A model generated the notes under the pieces. It did no database searches. It was not told the origin of the DNA and saw only the letters and a program-made list of their open reading frames with translations. The translations under genes and the position numbers were made by a program. From Pimelobacter simplex (GTDB lineage: Bacteria > Actinomycetota > Actinomycetes > Propionibacteriales > Nocardioidaceae): a stretch of 64,000 bases of DNA. The stretch is from assembly GCF_024662235.1 (NCBI RefSeq), contig NZ_CP096276.1:4898001-4962000 (forward strand), in the 5' to 3' direction. Below, one piece after another: positions 24,446 through 33,296 of the stretch (position 1 is the first letter of the stretch; each line of letters starts with the position of its first letter).

Positions 24446-25939
24446 GTGACCGACGCCCCGACTGACCCCCCGCTGCTCGCCGCCTCGGGCGCGCCCCTGC
24501 GGCTGGTCGACGTGCAGGCCGCGGTCGGCGCCGAGCTCGACCGGATCGCGCCCGTCATCGACGAGCTGGGCGCGCGGTTCGCCGCGGCGGGCCACGAGCT
24601 GGCCCTGGTCGGCGGACCCGTGCGCGACGCGATGCTCGGCCGCCGCTCCAACGACCTCGACTTCACCACGTCGGCGCGTCCCGAGGAGACCGACAAGATC
24701 CTCCGGTCCTGGGGCGACGCCTGGTGGGACATGGGCCGCGACTTCGGCACCATCGGCTGCCGCAAGGACGACTGGATCGTCGAGGTGACGACCTACCGCT
24801 CCGAGGCCTACGACCCCGACAGCCGCAAGCCCCAGGTCCAGTACGGCGACACGCTGGCCGGCGACCTCGGCCGGCGCGACTTCACGGTCAACGCGATGGC
24901 CGTGCGCCTGCCCGGGCGCGAGATCGAGGACCCCTTCGGTGGCGTGATGGACCTGGCGCACCGGGTGCTGCGCACGCCGGGCACCCCCGAGCAGTCCTTC
25001 TCCGACGACCCGCTGCGGATGATGCGGGCCGCGCGGTTCGCCGCCCAGCTCGGTTTCACGGTCGACCCCGACGTCGTCCGGGCGATGACCGAGATGGCCG
25101 AGCGGATCGAGATCATCTCGGCCGAGCGGGTCCGCGACGAGTTGGTCAAGCTCATCTGCGCCCCCCAGCCCCGGCTCGGCCTGGCCCTCCTCGTCGAGAC
25201 CGGGCTCGCCGAGCGGGTGCTGCCCGAGCTGCCCGCGCTCAAGCTCGAGCGCGACGAGCACCACCGCCACAAGGACGTCTACGAGCACACCCTCACCGTC
25301 CTCGAGCAGGCCATCGACCTCGAGCCGCGCCTGGCCGCGCGGTCCGGGCTGCCCGAGGGTCCCGACTTCGTCTCGCGCTTCGCCGCGCTCATGCACGACG
25401 TCGGCAAGCCGCGCACCCGCCGCTTCCAGGACGACGGCGCGGTCACCTTCCACCACCACGACGTGGTCGGCGCCAAGCTCACCCGCAAGCGGATGAAGGC
25501 GCTGCGCTTCTCCAACGACCAGATCCAGGCCGTCGGCGACCTGGTCGAGCTGCACCTGCGCTTCCACGGCTACGGCTCGGGCGAGTGGACCGACTCCGCG
25601 GTGCGCCGCTACGTCCGCGACGCCGGCGACCAGCTCGAGCGCCTGCACGTGCTCACCCGCGCCGACTGCACCACCCGCAACCAGCGCAAGGCCGACCGGC
25701 TCCGTCGTACCTATGACGACCTGGAGGCCCGGATCGACCGGCTGGCCGCCGAGGAGGAGCTCGCCGCGCTGCGCCCCGACCTCGACGGCAACCAGATCAT
25801 GGAGATCCTCGGCATCGGCCCGGGCCGCGAGGTGGGCCAGGCCTACCAGTTCCTGCTCGACCTGCGTCTCGACCACGGGCCGATGGCGCCCGAGGACGCC
25901 GCGACCGCCCTCCGGGAGTGGTGGGCCGCCCGCTCCTGA
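24446..25939 (+). CDS. cca: CCA tRNA nucleotidyltransferase
   Basis: 497-residue enzyme that adds or repairs the 3' CCA of tRNAs. Class II nucleotidyltransferase motifs are clear: LVGGPVRDAMLGR then NDLDFTTSARPEE (the metal-binding Asp pair), RRDFTVNAMAVRL, and FSDDPLRMMRAARFAAQLGF. A C-terminal HD domain follows with EHHRHKDVYEHTLTVL and LMHDVGKPRTRRF, typical of the actinobacterial PcnA/CCA enzymes. The GTG start is supported by the leaderless promoter. It is divergent from the DUF6049-murJ unit, as in mycobacteria. Confidence 0.95.
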   Translation: MTDAPTDPPLLAASGAPLRLVDVQAAVGAELDRIAPVIDELGARFAAAGHELALVGGPVRDAMLGRRSNDLDFTTSARPEETDKILRSWGDAWWDMGRDFGTIGCRKDDWIVEVTTYRSEAYDPDSRKPQVQYGDTLAGDLGRRDFTVNAMAVRLPGREIEDPFGGVMDLAHRVLRTPGTPEQSFSDDPLRMMRAARFAAQLGFTVDPDVVRAMTEMAERIEIISAERVRDELVKLICAPQPRLGLALLVETGLAERVLPELPALKLERDEHHRHKDVYEHTLTVLEQAIDLEPRLAARSGLPEGPDFVSRFAALMHDVGKPRTRRFQDDGAVTFHHHDVVGAKLTRKRMKALRFSNDQIQAVGDLVELHLRFHGYGSGEWTDSAVRRYVRDAGDQLERLHVLTRADCTTRNQRKADRLRRTYDDLEARIDRLAAEEELAALRPDLDGNQIMEILGIGPGREVGQAYQFLLDLRLDHGPMAPEDAATALREWWAARS

Positions 25940-25981
25940 CGTGTGGCGCGGCTCACATACCGCCGGTCTGCTACTTGCGGG

Positions 25982-25987
25982 TAGCGT
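25982..25987 (+). promoter_or_regulatory. Leaderless -10 element of the SRPBCC gene
   Basis: TAGCGT ends 6 bp before the ATG at 25994; no Shine-Dalgarno sequence is seen. Confidence 0.5.
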
Positions 25988-25993
25988 CCGGAC

Positions 25994-26476
25994 ATGGCCG
26001 ACACGTACGAGAAGCTGATCGAGGACTCGATCGAGATCGCCGCTCCCACCGACAAGGTGTGGACCCTGGTCACCGACATCCCCGCGATGTCCAAGTGGAG
26101 CCCGCAGGTCGTGAAGTCGTCCGTCAAGGGCGGCGTCGTCAAGCTCGGCGCGACCTTCAGCAACCTCAACAAGCAGGGCATCAAGCGCTGGCCGACCGGT
26201 GGCAAGGTGGTTCGCTTCCAGCCGCCGACCGCGAGCACGCCCGGTGACTTCGCGTTCCGGATCAAGGAGAACCGCACCGTGTGGTCCTTCGAGCTCGAGC
26301 CCACCGCCGACGGCGGCACCCGGCTCACCGAGCGCCGCGAGACCCCCGACGGCGTCTCCGGTCTCTCGATGGTGCTCACCAAGATCGTGCTCGGCGGCCA
26401 GGAGGGCTTCACCGACGAGCTGCGCCGCGGCATCCGCCAGACGCTCGAGCGGATCAAGGTCGAGGCGGAGGCCTGA
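25994..26476 (+). CDS. SRPBCC-family (polyketide cyclase/START-like) protein
   Basis: 160 residues. The N-terminal SIEIAAPTDKVWTLVTDIPA followed by WSP is the standard opening of a SRPBCC (START-like) hydrophobic-pocket fold, with a middle RTVWSFELEPTADGGTRLTE strand pair and a C-terminal long helix (FTDELRRGIRQTLERIKVEA). Such proteins bind lipids or other hydrophobic ligands, or act as cyclases; the ligand here cannot be told. No signal peptide, so cytoplasmic. It has its own leaderless promoter and is followed by the EEP gene after 35 bp. Confidence 0.85.
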   Translation: MADTYEKLIEDSIEIAAPTDKVWTLVTDIPAMSKWSPQVVKSSVKGGVVKLGATFSNLNKQGIKRWPTGGKVVRFQPPTASTPGDFAFRIKENRTVWSFELEPTADGGTRLTERRETPDGVSGLSMVLTKIVLGGQEGFTDELRRGIRQTLERIKVEAEA

Positions 26477-26511
26477 TCCGGCGGTGACCGCCGGCCCGGT
26501 TGAATAGCCCC

Positions 26512-27618
26512 GTGAACGACGAGGGGCCGCCGAAGCCGGAGCCGGAGCCGGACGACGACGCGCCCGCGCCCCAGCCCGAGCCCGAGCCCGCCGCCGAGCC
26601 GGACCCGCCCAAGCCGGACCCGCCCAAGGCCGTCACCGCCCCCGGCGCGAGCCCGGCGGTGCAGGTGGCGACCGTCGCGGCGGCGATCGTGGTGCTGCTC
26701 GTGGTCGGCATCGTGTTCGTCGTCCAGGGCGCCAAGGACCCGGCGAAGCCGCCGGCCGCAGCCGGCAGCGACCAGACCACGGTCCCCGCTCCCCCGACGT
26801 CGGGCTACGAGCCGACTCGGGGCGAGCCGCTGCCGCCGCTGCCCAGCATCCCCGCCTCGTTGTGCCCGTCGGCGCCGCTGAAGCGGCCGCTGACGGTGCT
26901 GTCGTTCAACATCCATCACGGCGCGACGCCCGACGAGCGGCTCGACCTGGGCGCGATCGGCCGGGAGATCACCTCCTGGAAGCCGGACGTCGTCCTGCTC
27001 CAGGAGGTCGACGACGGCCGTTCGCGCACCGGCGGCATCCGCCAGGCCGAGGCGCTCGGCAAGGCCACCGGGCTCAACTGGGTCTACGGCGGCAACCAGG
27101 GCGGGGGCGGCTCGAGCGCGATCGGCAACGCGATCCTGTCCCGGTTCCCGGTGACGACCTGGCGCAACACCCACCTGCCGGTCGCCGGGGGCCGCGAGCT
27201 GCGCGGCCTGCTGCACGCCGCGATCAACGTCGACGGGACGATGATCAGCGTCTACTCCACGCACTTCGACCACGGTGCCGGCACCGCCCGGATGGCCCAG
27301 GCCCGGGCCAGCGCCCAGATCATGGCGGCTGACCCGAACCCCAAGATCTTCGGCGGCGACCTCAACGCCGGCCCCGGTACGGCGCCCCTGCAGGTGCTGC
27401 GCGCGGCCGGCCTCGGCGACGTCTGGGCGGTCGGCGAGGGCGCGGGCAACACGGTCCCGGCGCGCAGCCCGCGCAACCGGATCGACTACGTCCTGCACGA
27501 CGGCTGGTTCACGCCGCTGCAGTCGGCGGTGCTGCGCTCGGCGATCTCCGACCACCGCGCGGTGTGGACCCGGGTCGAGTTCCGCAAGGAGCTCGGCTGC
27601 TTCAAGATCGGCGAGTAG
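26512..27618 (+). CDS. Membrane-anchored endonuclease/exonuclease/phosphatase-family protein
   Basis: 368 residues. Residues 1-45 are Pro/Glu/Asp-rich, then a membrane helix VATVAAAIVVLLVVGIVFVV near 52-72, a short linker, and an EEP domain (about 120-368). Active-site motifs are LTVLSFNIHHG, VVLLQEVDDG, FGGDLNAGPG and the C-terminal SDHRAVW. The orientation would put the EEP domain outside the cell, where it could act on nucleic acid or phospholipid; substrate unknown. The start is not firmly set: GTG at 26512 is preferred over TTG at 26500, neither with a good ribosome binding site. Confidence 0.85.
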   Translation: MNDEGPPKPEPEPDDDAPAPQPEPEPAAEPDPPKPDPPKAVTAPGASPAVQVATVAAAIVVLLVVGIVFVVQGAKDPAKPPAAAGSDQTTVPAPPTSGYEPTRGEPLPPLPSIPASLCPSAPLKRPLTVLSFNIHHGATPDERLDLGAIGREITSWKPDVVLLQEVDDGRSRTGGIRQAEALGKATGLNWVYGGNQGGGGSSAIGNAILSRFPVTTWRNTHLPVAGGRELRGLLHAAINVDGTMISVYSTHFDHGAGTARMAQARASAQIMAADPNPKIFGGDLNAGPGTAPLQVLRAAGLGDVWAVGEGAGNTVPARSPRNRIDYVLHDGWFTPLQSAVLRSAISDHRAVWTRVEFRKELGCFKIGE

Positions 27619-27650
27619 CCCGACCCGGGTCCATGTCCGCCCGCCGTCGG

Positions 27651-28859
27651 CTACTTCGGCTGCGGGAGGATGTCCTGGTCGAAGATGTCGAGCGGGATCT
27701 TCAGCACCACCGCGGCGTTCGGGATGTCCACGACCCCGCCCACGTGCATCTCGCACGGCGCCACCGAGATGATCGTGTACGCCTGCTCGGGGCTGTAGCC
27801 GAACTTCCCGAGGTACTCGATCGCCTGCTCCACCACCTGGGTGACCGCCATCGTGGTGTCGAGGTAGCGCTGCTCCTTGCCGCCGGCGGAGAGGCCGGTG
27901 AAGGACAGGTAGCGGGTGCCGAACTGCGGGTCGACCGGTGAGGGCCGGAACATCGGCGTCCGTACGCCGTAGCGCGCCATGCCGTCCTTGATCACGCCGA
28001 AGCGGTACCAGCCGACGCCGTCCATCTCGATGGCGTTCCAGGTGATCTCGCCGTCGCCCTCGGCGAAGTGGAAGTCACCGCTGGAGAACAGCGCCCCGTC
28101 GACGAAGACCGGGAAGTAGACCCGGGACCCGCGGGAGAGGTTCTTGATGTCCATGTTGCCGCCGTTCTCGCGCGGCGGGATGGTGCGCGCGGCGGTCTCG
28201 GCGACCCGGGCCCACTCGTCTCCCTCCAGGTCGCGCAGCACGGCGGTGTCGCGGGCGTCGGCGCGCGGCGCGGCGAGGCCGTCGGCGATGAACGGGTCCT
28301 CGCGCTCGTTCCAGGTGCGCAGCAGGTCGTGCGACGGGGCGACGCCGATGATCCCGGGGTGGCTGATCGCGGGGATCTCGACGCCGGGGATCTGCCGGCT
28401 GGTGGCGAACAGCCCGTGCAGGTCCCAGACCGTCTTGTAGCCGTCGGGGAAGTCCGCCGCGAGCGGGCCGCCCATGCCGGGCAGGATGTTGGAGTAGCCG
28501 ATGCCCGAGAGCGGCTGGACGTCGAGGATGTCGACGACCAGCAGGTCGCCGGCCTTGACCCCGTCGACCTTGACCGGGCCGGTCAGCGGGTGGGTCCGGG
28601 TCAGGTCGAAGGAGTGGATGTCCTGGTCGTCGTCCACGTCGCGGAGCTGGTAGTCGTCGTAGCCGCCGCTCTCGAGGATGAGCTCGTCGCCGAGGCCGAC
28701 CTCGATGAGCGGCGGGATGTCGGGGTGCCAGCGGTTGTGGCCCAGGTGCTTCTGCTCGGCCAGCGGGACGCCCACCTCGCAGCGGAAGCGCGGGACGCCG
28801 AGGTCGCGGTCGGGGAAGCGGGAGACGCCGGACCGGGTGAAGTCGGTGCTGTCGGACAT
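27651..28859 (-). CDS. fmdA: Formamidase/acetamidase
   Basis: 402-residue FmdA/AmdA-family amidohydrolase that releases ammonia from formamide or short amides. Diagnostic stretches include HNRWHPDIPPLIEVGLGDEL near the N-terminus, DIHSFDLTRTHPLTGPV, a metal-site region ENGGNMDIKNLSRGS and SSGDFHFAEGDGEI. The start ATG has GGAG about 9 bp upstream. It lies 61 bp after a MarR-type regulator on the same strand, with a TTCCA/TGGAA palindrome in the gap, and near an AmiC-like amide-binding protein, so amide sensing and breakdown appear to be linked. Confidence 0.93.
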   Translation of the reverse strand: MSDSTDFTRSGVSRFPDRDLGVPRFRCEVGVPLAEQKHLGHNRWHPDIPPLIEVGLGDELILESGGYDDYQLRDVDDDQDIHSFDLTRTHPLTGPVKVDGVKAGDLLVVDILDVQPLSGIGYSNILPGMGGPLAADFPDGYKTVWDLHGLFATSRQIPGVEIPAISHPGIIGVAPSHDLLRTWNEREDPFIADGLAAPRADARDTAVLRDLEGDEWARVAETAARTIPPRENGGNMDIKNLSRGSRVYFPVFVDGALFSSGDFHFAEGDGEITWNAIEMDGVGWYRFGVIKDGMARYGVRTPMFRPSPVDPQFGTRYLSFTGLSAGGKEQRYLDTTMAVTQVVEQAIEYLGKFGYSPEQAYTIISVAPCEMHVGGVVDIPNAAVVLKIPLDIFDQDILPQPK

Positions 28860-28903
28860 GGTGGGAAGACTCCGTTCGTCGGGGGTGACGCGGAGCACAT
28901 TAC

Positions 28904-28915
28904 TTCCATTTGGAA
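28904..28915. promoter_or_regulatory. Palindromic operator candidate upstream of fmdA
   Basis: TTCCATTTGGAA is an inverted repeat (TTCCA/TGGAA) 44 bp before the fmdA start, in an AT-rich patch unusual for this genome. The first ten bases recur nearly unchanged at 29391-29400 upstream of marR and the AmiC-like gene. A MarR dimer is the likely binder. Confidence 0.5.
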
Positions 28916-28920
28916 TTAAT

Positions 28921-29334
28921 TCAAGAGGTACGAGTCAGCAGTCCCCGCAGCGCCTCGCGCTCCCAGTCGGCGAAGGCGTCGAGCTCGGCGGCGAGGGCCG
29001 CGTCGACGGCGGCCCGGTGCTCGTCGTACGTCGTGCGGCCGCGGTCGGTGAGTCCGACCAGGACCCGCCGGCGGTCGGCGCCGTCGAGCGTGCGGTGCAC
29101 GAGCGCGTGGTCGACGAGCCGGTCGACGCTGCGCGTCAACGTCGCCGCCGGCAGGCTGACGAGCTGGGCGACCTCGCTCATCGTGCGCCCGTCGGGCTGG
29201 GTGTGGAGCGCGGTCAGCACCAGCCAGTGGGGTGCGCCGAGCGGGGTTCCCGCGAGCGCCGCGCCGATCGCCCGCTCCAGCCGCGAGGCGCGGCCGATGA
29301 GCAGGGTGGCGAGCTCTCCGAGTCCGGCTGCCAT
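28921..29334 (-). CDS. MarR-family transcriptional regulator
   Basis: 137-residue winged-helix regulator. The fold is clear from GAPHWLVLTALHTQPDGRTM, the recognition helix region EVAQLVSLPAATLTRSVDRL and the wing VHRTLDGADRRRVLVGLTDR. It is predicted to bind the TTCCATTYGG elements on both sides of its gene and so control fmdA, itself and the divergent AmiC-like gene. ATG with GAGAGGG about 10 bp upstream. The inducer is unknown; an amide is a reasonable guess from context. Confidence 0.9.
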   Translation of the reverse strand: MAAGLGELATLLIGRASRLERAIGAALAGTPLGAPHWLVLTALHTQPDGRTMSEVAQLVSLPAATLTRSVDRLVDHALVHRTLDGADRRRVLVGLTDRGRTTYDEHRAAVDAALAAELDAFADWEREALRGLLTRTS

Positions 29335-29390
29335 CAGTGCGATCCCTCTCCCTTGACCCGTGCGGTGCGACGCTCCATACTGCCAAACTA

Positions 29391-29400
29391 TTCCATTCGG
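29391..29400. promoter_or_regulatory. Second TTCCATTYGG element
   Basis: TTCCATTCGG matches the fmdA-proximal element TTCCATTTGG at 9 of 10 positions. It lies between the divergent marR and AmiC-like genes, inside a CCAA...TTGG frame. Confidence 0.45.
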
Positions 29401-29439
29401 TGCTATTGGAGCGGGCAGACCGGACGAGGGGGTGGCGCC

Positions 29440-30501
29440 GTGGAACCGTTCCGCGTCGGGCTGGCCATCCCGCTGCAGGGGCCGGGCGGCATCTTCGGGC
29501 CCTCGTGCGAGAAGGTCGCCGACCTCGCGATCGCCCAGCTCAACCAGGGCTCCGGCATCCTCGGGCGCCCGGTCGACGTCGAGGTGCTCGACGCCGGCGC
29601 GCCCCTGGAGCAGTTCTGCGACACCACCGCCGGGTTGGCCGCGGCGGGCCGGATCCACGCCGTCGTCGGCTGGCACATCTCCTCGGTGCGCCAGCACATG
29701 GCGCCGGTGCTGGCCGGGCTCGGCGTGCCCTACGTCTACACCTCGCTGCACGAGGGCGCCGGCGGCGAGGCGGTGCTGTGCCCCGGCGAGACGCCGTCCT
29801 TCCAGGTCGCGCCCGGGCTGCGCTGGCTGCGCGAGCAGCGCGGCATCCGGCGCTGGGCGATCGTCGGCTCCGACTACGTCTGGCCGCGCCGTACGGTGCG
29901 GGTGATCCGCGACTACGCCCGGGCCACCGGGCTCGACATCGTGCAGGAGGAGTTCGTCCGCTACGGCTGCCGCGACTTCCGCGGCGTGCTGCACGACGTG
30001 CGGCGCAGCAGCGCCGAGGGCGTGATCATGCTCCTCGTCGGCCGTGACGCCGTCCTCTTCAACCGCCAGTTCGCCGCCGGCGGCCTGCAGGACCGCCTGG
30101 TCCGGTTCAGCCCGCTGATGGAGGAGAACATGCTGCTCGCCTCCGGGGCGGGCGCCACCCGCGACCTCTACGTCGCCGCGGCGTACTTCAACAGCCTGGT
30201 CACCGCCTCGGCGATGGACTTCACCGGCTCCTACGCCGACCGCTTCGGGCCCGGCGCCCCGGCGCTCAACAACGCCGCCGAGTCCTGCTACGAGGGCATC
30301 CTGGCGCTCGCCGCGGCGGCCGCGGCCGTGGGCAGTGCCGACCCGGCCCGGATGCTGGCCGCGATCGCCGAGCGCGGCGTCACCTACGACGGGCCGCGCG
30401 GCACGGTGCGCCTGGGCGCCGGCTCCTCGGCCCAGCAGGTGCACATCGCCCGCGCCGAGGACTACGAGTTCGACGTCCTCGCCTCGCTGGCGCCGGCCTG
30501 A
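29440..30501 (+). CDS. AmiC-like cytoplasmic amide-binding protein (Peripla_BP_6 type)
   Basis: 353 residues with a type I periplasmic-binding-protein fold: RVGLAIPLQGPGGIFGPSC at the start, AVVGWHISSVRQHMAPVL, PYVYTSLHEG and GAPALNNAAESCYEGILA. There is no signal peptide or lipobox, so it is cytoplasmic like AmiC of Pseudomonas, which senses short amides. No AmiR antiterminator is nearby; a MarR gene is divergent instead. GTG start with GAGGGGG 8-9 bp upstream. It could alternatively be an orphan ABC-transporter binding protein that lost its signal. Confidence 0.8.
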   Translation: MEPFRVGLAIPLQGPGGIFGPSCEKVADLAIAQLNQGSGILGRPVDVEVLDAGAPLEQFCDTTAGLAAAGRIHAVVGWHISSVRQHMAPVLAGLGVPYVYTSLHEGAGGEAVLCPGETPSFQVAPGLRWLREQRGIRRWAIVGSDYVWPRRTVRVIRDYARATGLDIVQEEFVRYGCRDFRGVLHDVRRSSAEGVIMLLVGRDAVLFNRQFAAGGLQDRLVRFSPLMEENMLLASGAGATRDLYVAAAYFNSLVTASAMDFTGSYADRFGPGAPALNNAAESCYEGILALAAAAAAVGSADPARMLAAIAERGVTYDGPRGTVRLGAGSSAQQVHIARAEDYEFDVLASLAPA

Positions 30502-30503
30502 GG

Positions 30504-30545
30504 AAAACGCCACGACCCCGCGCCCGGAAGGGCACGGGGTCGTGG
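30504..30545 (-). terminator. Terminator between the AmiC-like gene and ino1
   Basis: An 11-bp perfect stem (30510-30520 and 30535-30545) with an inner GCCC-GGAA-GGGC hairpin. The T-tract (TTTT) is on the minus strand at 30504-30507, so it mainly ends ino1 transcription. Confidence 0.8.
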
Positions 30546-30558
30546 GACGAGCAGGAGC

Positions 30559-31644
30559 TCAGACGCCCTTGATGAAGGCCTCGAGCTGCAGGCGACCCTC
30601 GGTGTCCTCGATCTGCACCGGCGGGCTCTTCATGAGGTACGCCGACGCGGGGATGATCGGGCCGCCGACGCCACGGTCCTTGGCGATCTTGGCGGCGCGG
30701 ACGGCGTCGATGATGATGCCGGCCGAGTTCGGGGAGTCCCAGACCTCGAGCTTGTACTCCAGGTTGAGCGGGACGTCACCGAAGGCGCGACCCTCGAGGC
30801 GCACGTAGGCCCACTTGCGGTCGTCGAGCCACGCGACGTAGTCGGACGGGCCGATGTGCACGTTGCGGTCGTCGGCACCCACGTTGGCCAGCGGGCCGTT
30901 GAGGTTGGACGTGACGGCCTGGGTCTTGGAGATCTTCTTGGACTCCAGGCGCTCGCGCTCGAGCATGTTCTTGAAGTCCATGTTGCCGCCGACGTTGAGC
31001 TGGTAGGTGCGGTCCAGCGTCACGCCGCGGTCCTCGAACAGCTTGGCCATCACGCGGTGCGTGATGGTCGCGCCGACCTGGGACTTGATGTCGTCGCCGA
31101 CGATCGGGACGCCGGCGTCCTCGAACTTCTTGGCCCAGACCGGGTCGGAGGCGATGAAGACGGGGAGGGCGTTGACGAAGGCCACGCCGGCGTCGATCGC
31201 GCACTGGGCGTAGAACTTGTCGGCCTCCTCGGAGCCCACCGGGAGGTAGGAGACGAGCACGTCGACCTCGGCGTCCTTGAGCGCCTGGACGACGTCGACC
31301 GCCTCGGCGGCCGACTCCTCGATCGTCATCCGGTAGTACTTGCCGAGACCGTCGAGCGTCGGGCCGCGCTGGACCTCGACACCCAGGGTCGGGACGTCGG
31401 TGATCTGGATCGTGTTGTTCTCCGAGGCGTTGATGGCCTCGGACAGGTCCTTGCCGACCTTCTTGTCGTCGACGTCGAACGCGGCGACGAACTGGACGTC
31501 ACCCACGTGGTAGTCGCCGAACTGGACGTGCATGAGCCCCGGGACGGTGCTCGAGGCATCGGCGTCCCGGTAGTACTGCACGCCCTGGATGAGGGACGTG
31601 GCGCAGTTGCCCACGCCCGCGATTGCTACTCGAACCGAACCCAT
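30559..31644 (-). CDS. ino1: Inositol-3-phosphate synthase
   Basis: 361-residue NAD-dependent enzyme that converts glucose 6-phosphate to myo-inositol 3-phosphate, the entry to phosphatidylinositol and mycothiol. NAD motif [17 protein letters not shown] is at the N-terminus; [19 protein letters not shown], the [12 protein letters not shown] active-site region and [16 protein letters not shown] are all characteristic. ATG at 31644 with GGAAGGAA upstream. A PadR regulator gene lies upstream on the same strand, the same pair as Rv0046c-Rv0047c. Confidence 0.96.
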   Translation of the reverse strand: MGSVRVAIAGVGNCATSLIQGVQYYRDADASSTVPGLMHVQFGDYHVGDVQFVAAFDVDDKKVGKDLSEAINASENNTIQITDVPTLGVEVQRGPTLDGLGKYYRMTIEESAAEAVDVVQALKDAEVDVLVSYLPVGSEEADKFYAQCAIDAGVAFVNALPVFIASDPVWAKKFEDAGVPIVGDDIKSQVGATITHRVMAKLFEDRGVTLDRTYQLNVGGNMDFKNMLERERLESKKISKTQAVTSNLNGPLANVGADDRNVHIGPSDYVAWLDDRKWAYVRLEGRAFGDVPLNLEYKLEVWDSPNSAGIIIDAVRAAKIAKDRGVGGPIIPASAYLMKSPPVQIEDTEGRLQLEAFIKGV

Positions 31645-31707
31645 TGGGGGTGTTCCTTCCTTGGTACTCATGACTGCTGACTGCTCAGGTGGGTGTTCAG
31701 GTGTCCG

Positions 31708-32295
31708 TCAGGCGGAGGGCGCCGAGGTCGGCGCCTCGGGCGCGGCGCTGCTGTTGCCCTGCACGCCCCGCTCCGCGTTGATGAGGTCCGAGAGCCACCG
31801 GACCTCGCGCTCGACCGACTCGACACCGTGCCGCTGCAGCTCGGTGGCGTACCGGTCGACCTCCTTCTGGGTCATCGAGAGCTCGCGCTGCACCCGGTCC
31901 AGCCGCTCCTGGAGGCGCGAGCGACGTCCTTCGAGGACGCGCAGGCGGATCTCCATGTCGGTGGAGGAGAAGAACCGGAACCGGATGTCGAAGTTGTCGT
32001 CCTCCCACGCGGCAGGACCCACCTCCGACATCAGGCGCGAGAACTCGGCGGTGCCCAGCTCGGTCACCTCGTAGACGATCCGCTGCCGCCGGGTCTGCGG
32101 ACCCGACGGGACGACTTCCTCGATGAGGTTGCCGCGGAGCATCTTCTTCAGCGCCGGGTAGAGCGAGCCGTACGACAGCAGGCGGCCCCATCCGAGCATC
32201 AGGTTGAGCCGCTTGCGCAGCTCGTAGCCGTGCATGGGTCCCTCGTGCAGCAGTCCGAGGACTGCGAGCTCGATGGTGTCCCCGCGCCGTGCCAT
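31708..32295 (-). CDS. PadR-family transcriptional regulator
   Basis: 195 residues. The PadR winged helix is at about 1-85 (TIELAVLGLLHEGPMHGYEL and SYGSLYPALKKMLRGNLIEE) and a long C-terminal helical dimerisation domain at 100-180 (RLRVLEGRRSRLQERLDRVQ). The ATG at 32295 is preceded by TACGAT at 7 bp, so the mRNA is probably leaderless. A TATCG/CGATA inverted repeat covers that promoter and suggests self-repression. It is paired with ino1, whose expression it may control. Confidence 0.9.
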   Translation of the reverse strand: MARRGDTIELAVLGLLHEGPMHGYELRKRLNLMLGWGRLLSYGSLYPALKKMLRGNLIEEVVPSGPQTRRQRIVYEVTELGTAEFSRLMSEVGPAAWEDDNFDIRFRFFSSTDMEIRLRVLEGRRSRLQERLDRVQRELSMTQKEVDRYATELQRHGVESVEREVRWLSDLINAERGVQGNSSAAPEAPTSAPSA

Positions 32296-32301
32296 GCGAC
32301 C

Positions 32302-32314
32302 TATCGTAGCGATA
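32302..32314. promoter_or_regulatory. PadR promoter with overlapping inverted repeat
   Basis: TATCG-TAG-CGATA (32302-32314) is a perfect inverted repeat. Within it, on the minus strand, TACGAT (32303-32308) is a -10 element 7 bp before the padR ATG. Repressor binding here would block initiation. Confidence 0.5.
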
Positions 32315-32411
32315 TATCCGCGAAACGTGAACATTCGATGGATCGGGGGTGTCGATCGGATCGTCAGGTCGGCGCCGGCAACCGATCGCCGACTCGTTAC
32401 GTAGAGGAGTC

Positions 32412-33296
32412 ATGAGCACGGACCTGACCGACCAGATCGCCACCGACCTCGCGACCGGGTACGCCGACGAGCCGGCCCCGCGTCCCGCGGCCGGTTACCT
32501 CGCGCTCGGCCGGCGCCGGCAGCGGCGCCGCCGGGTGGGCGTGGGGCTCGCCGCGGCGGGTGCGGTCGGCGCGATCGCGCTGGTCGGGGGGCTGCTCACG
32601 GGAAGGTCCGGGCCGGGCGCCGAGCCGGACCGGGTGCCGGTGGTGGACGCGCCGACGCCCACGCCGACCCCGCCGACCGTGGCGCCGGTGCCGGACGCGG
32701 CGCCGTCCCAGCCGATCGACGAGGTCCTCTCCCCCGGCCAGCACGTCGGGTACGACGGCCGCGGCGCCGTCGTGCTCCGGCCCGGCTGGCGGGTGGTGCG
32801 CCAGGTCGCCAACCCCCTGCGGCGGGTCGCGCCGGCGGCGTCGCTGGGGGTGGTCGTCACCAACGGCCGCGCCACCTACTGGTACCTGCTCGACCACACC
32901 CCCGAGGGCGGTGGGGCGTCCTGGGACCCCGCGGGGACGTCGTACACGCGGTTCGAGCAGTGGCTCGACGACCAGGTCGACCTGCAGACCGGGTCGGAGC
33001 CGGCGGCGTTCGTCACGTTCGCGGGCGCCGGGTCCGTGCTCGAGCCCGGCCGGGGCGTGCGCATCCTGCGGCAGTGGGCCGACCCGGACCTCCCGGGCTT
33101 CGCGGCGCCGGGCGAGACCACCGCGGTGGCGAAGGTCGAGGTCGACGGGGTGACCTACTTCGTGCTCGCCCGGCGCGCACCCGGCGGCCCGACCGACGAC
33201 CTCCCGGTCGACGCGGGCCTGCTCGACGCACCCACGCTGGCGGCCTTCCTGTCCTACGCCCGCGACCGCTACGCCTCGGGGCAGGGGCTGCGGTGA
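32412..33296 (+). CDS. Single-span membrane protein coupled to an ECF sigma factor
   Basis: 294 residues. A short cytoplasmic part ends in RRRQRRRR, followed by a membrane helix (VGLAAAGAVGAIALVGGLL) near 45-63, a Pro/Thr-rich linker and an extracytoplasmic domain of about 180 residues without recognisable family. ATG with GAGGAG 3 bp upstream. Its stop overlaps the start of a SigE-family sigma factor (GTGA), so it is likely the membrane partner or anti-sigma factor. I do not recognise the domain itself. Confidence 0.7.
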   Translation: MSTDLTDQIATDLATGYADEPAPRPAAGYLALGRRRQRRRRVGVGLAAAGAVGAIALVGGLLTGRSGPGAEPDRVPVVDAPTPTPTPPTVAPVPDAAPSQPIDEVLSPGQHVGYDGRGAVVLRPGWRVVRQVANPLRRVAPAASLGVVVTNGRATYWYLLDHTPEGGGASWDPAGTSYTRFEQWLDDQVDLQTGSEPAAFVTFAGAGSVLEPGRGVRILRQWADPDLPGFAAPGETTAVAKVEVDGVTYFVLARRAPGGPTDDLPVDAGLLDAPTLAAFLSYARDRYASGQGLR

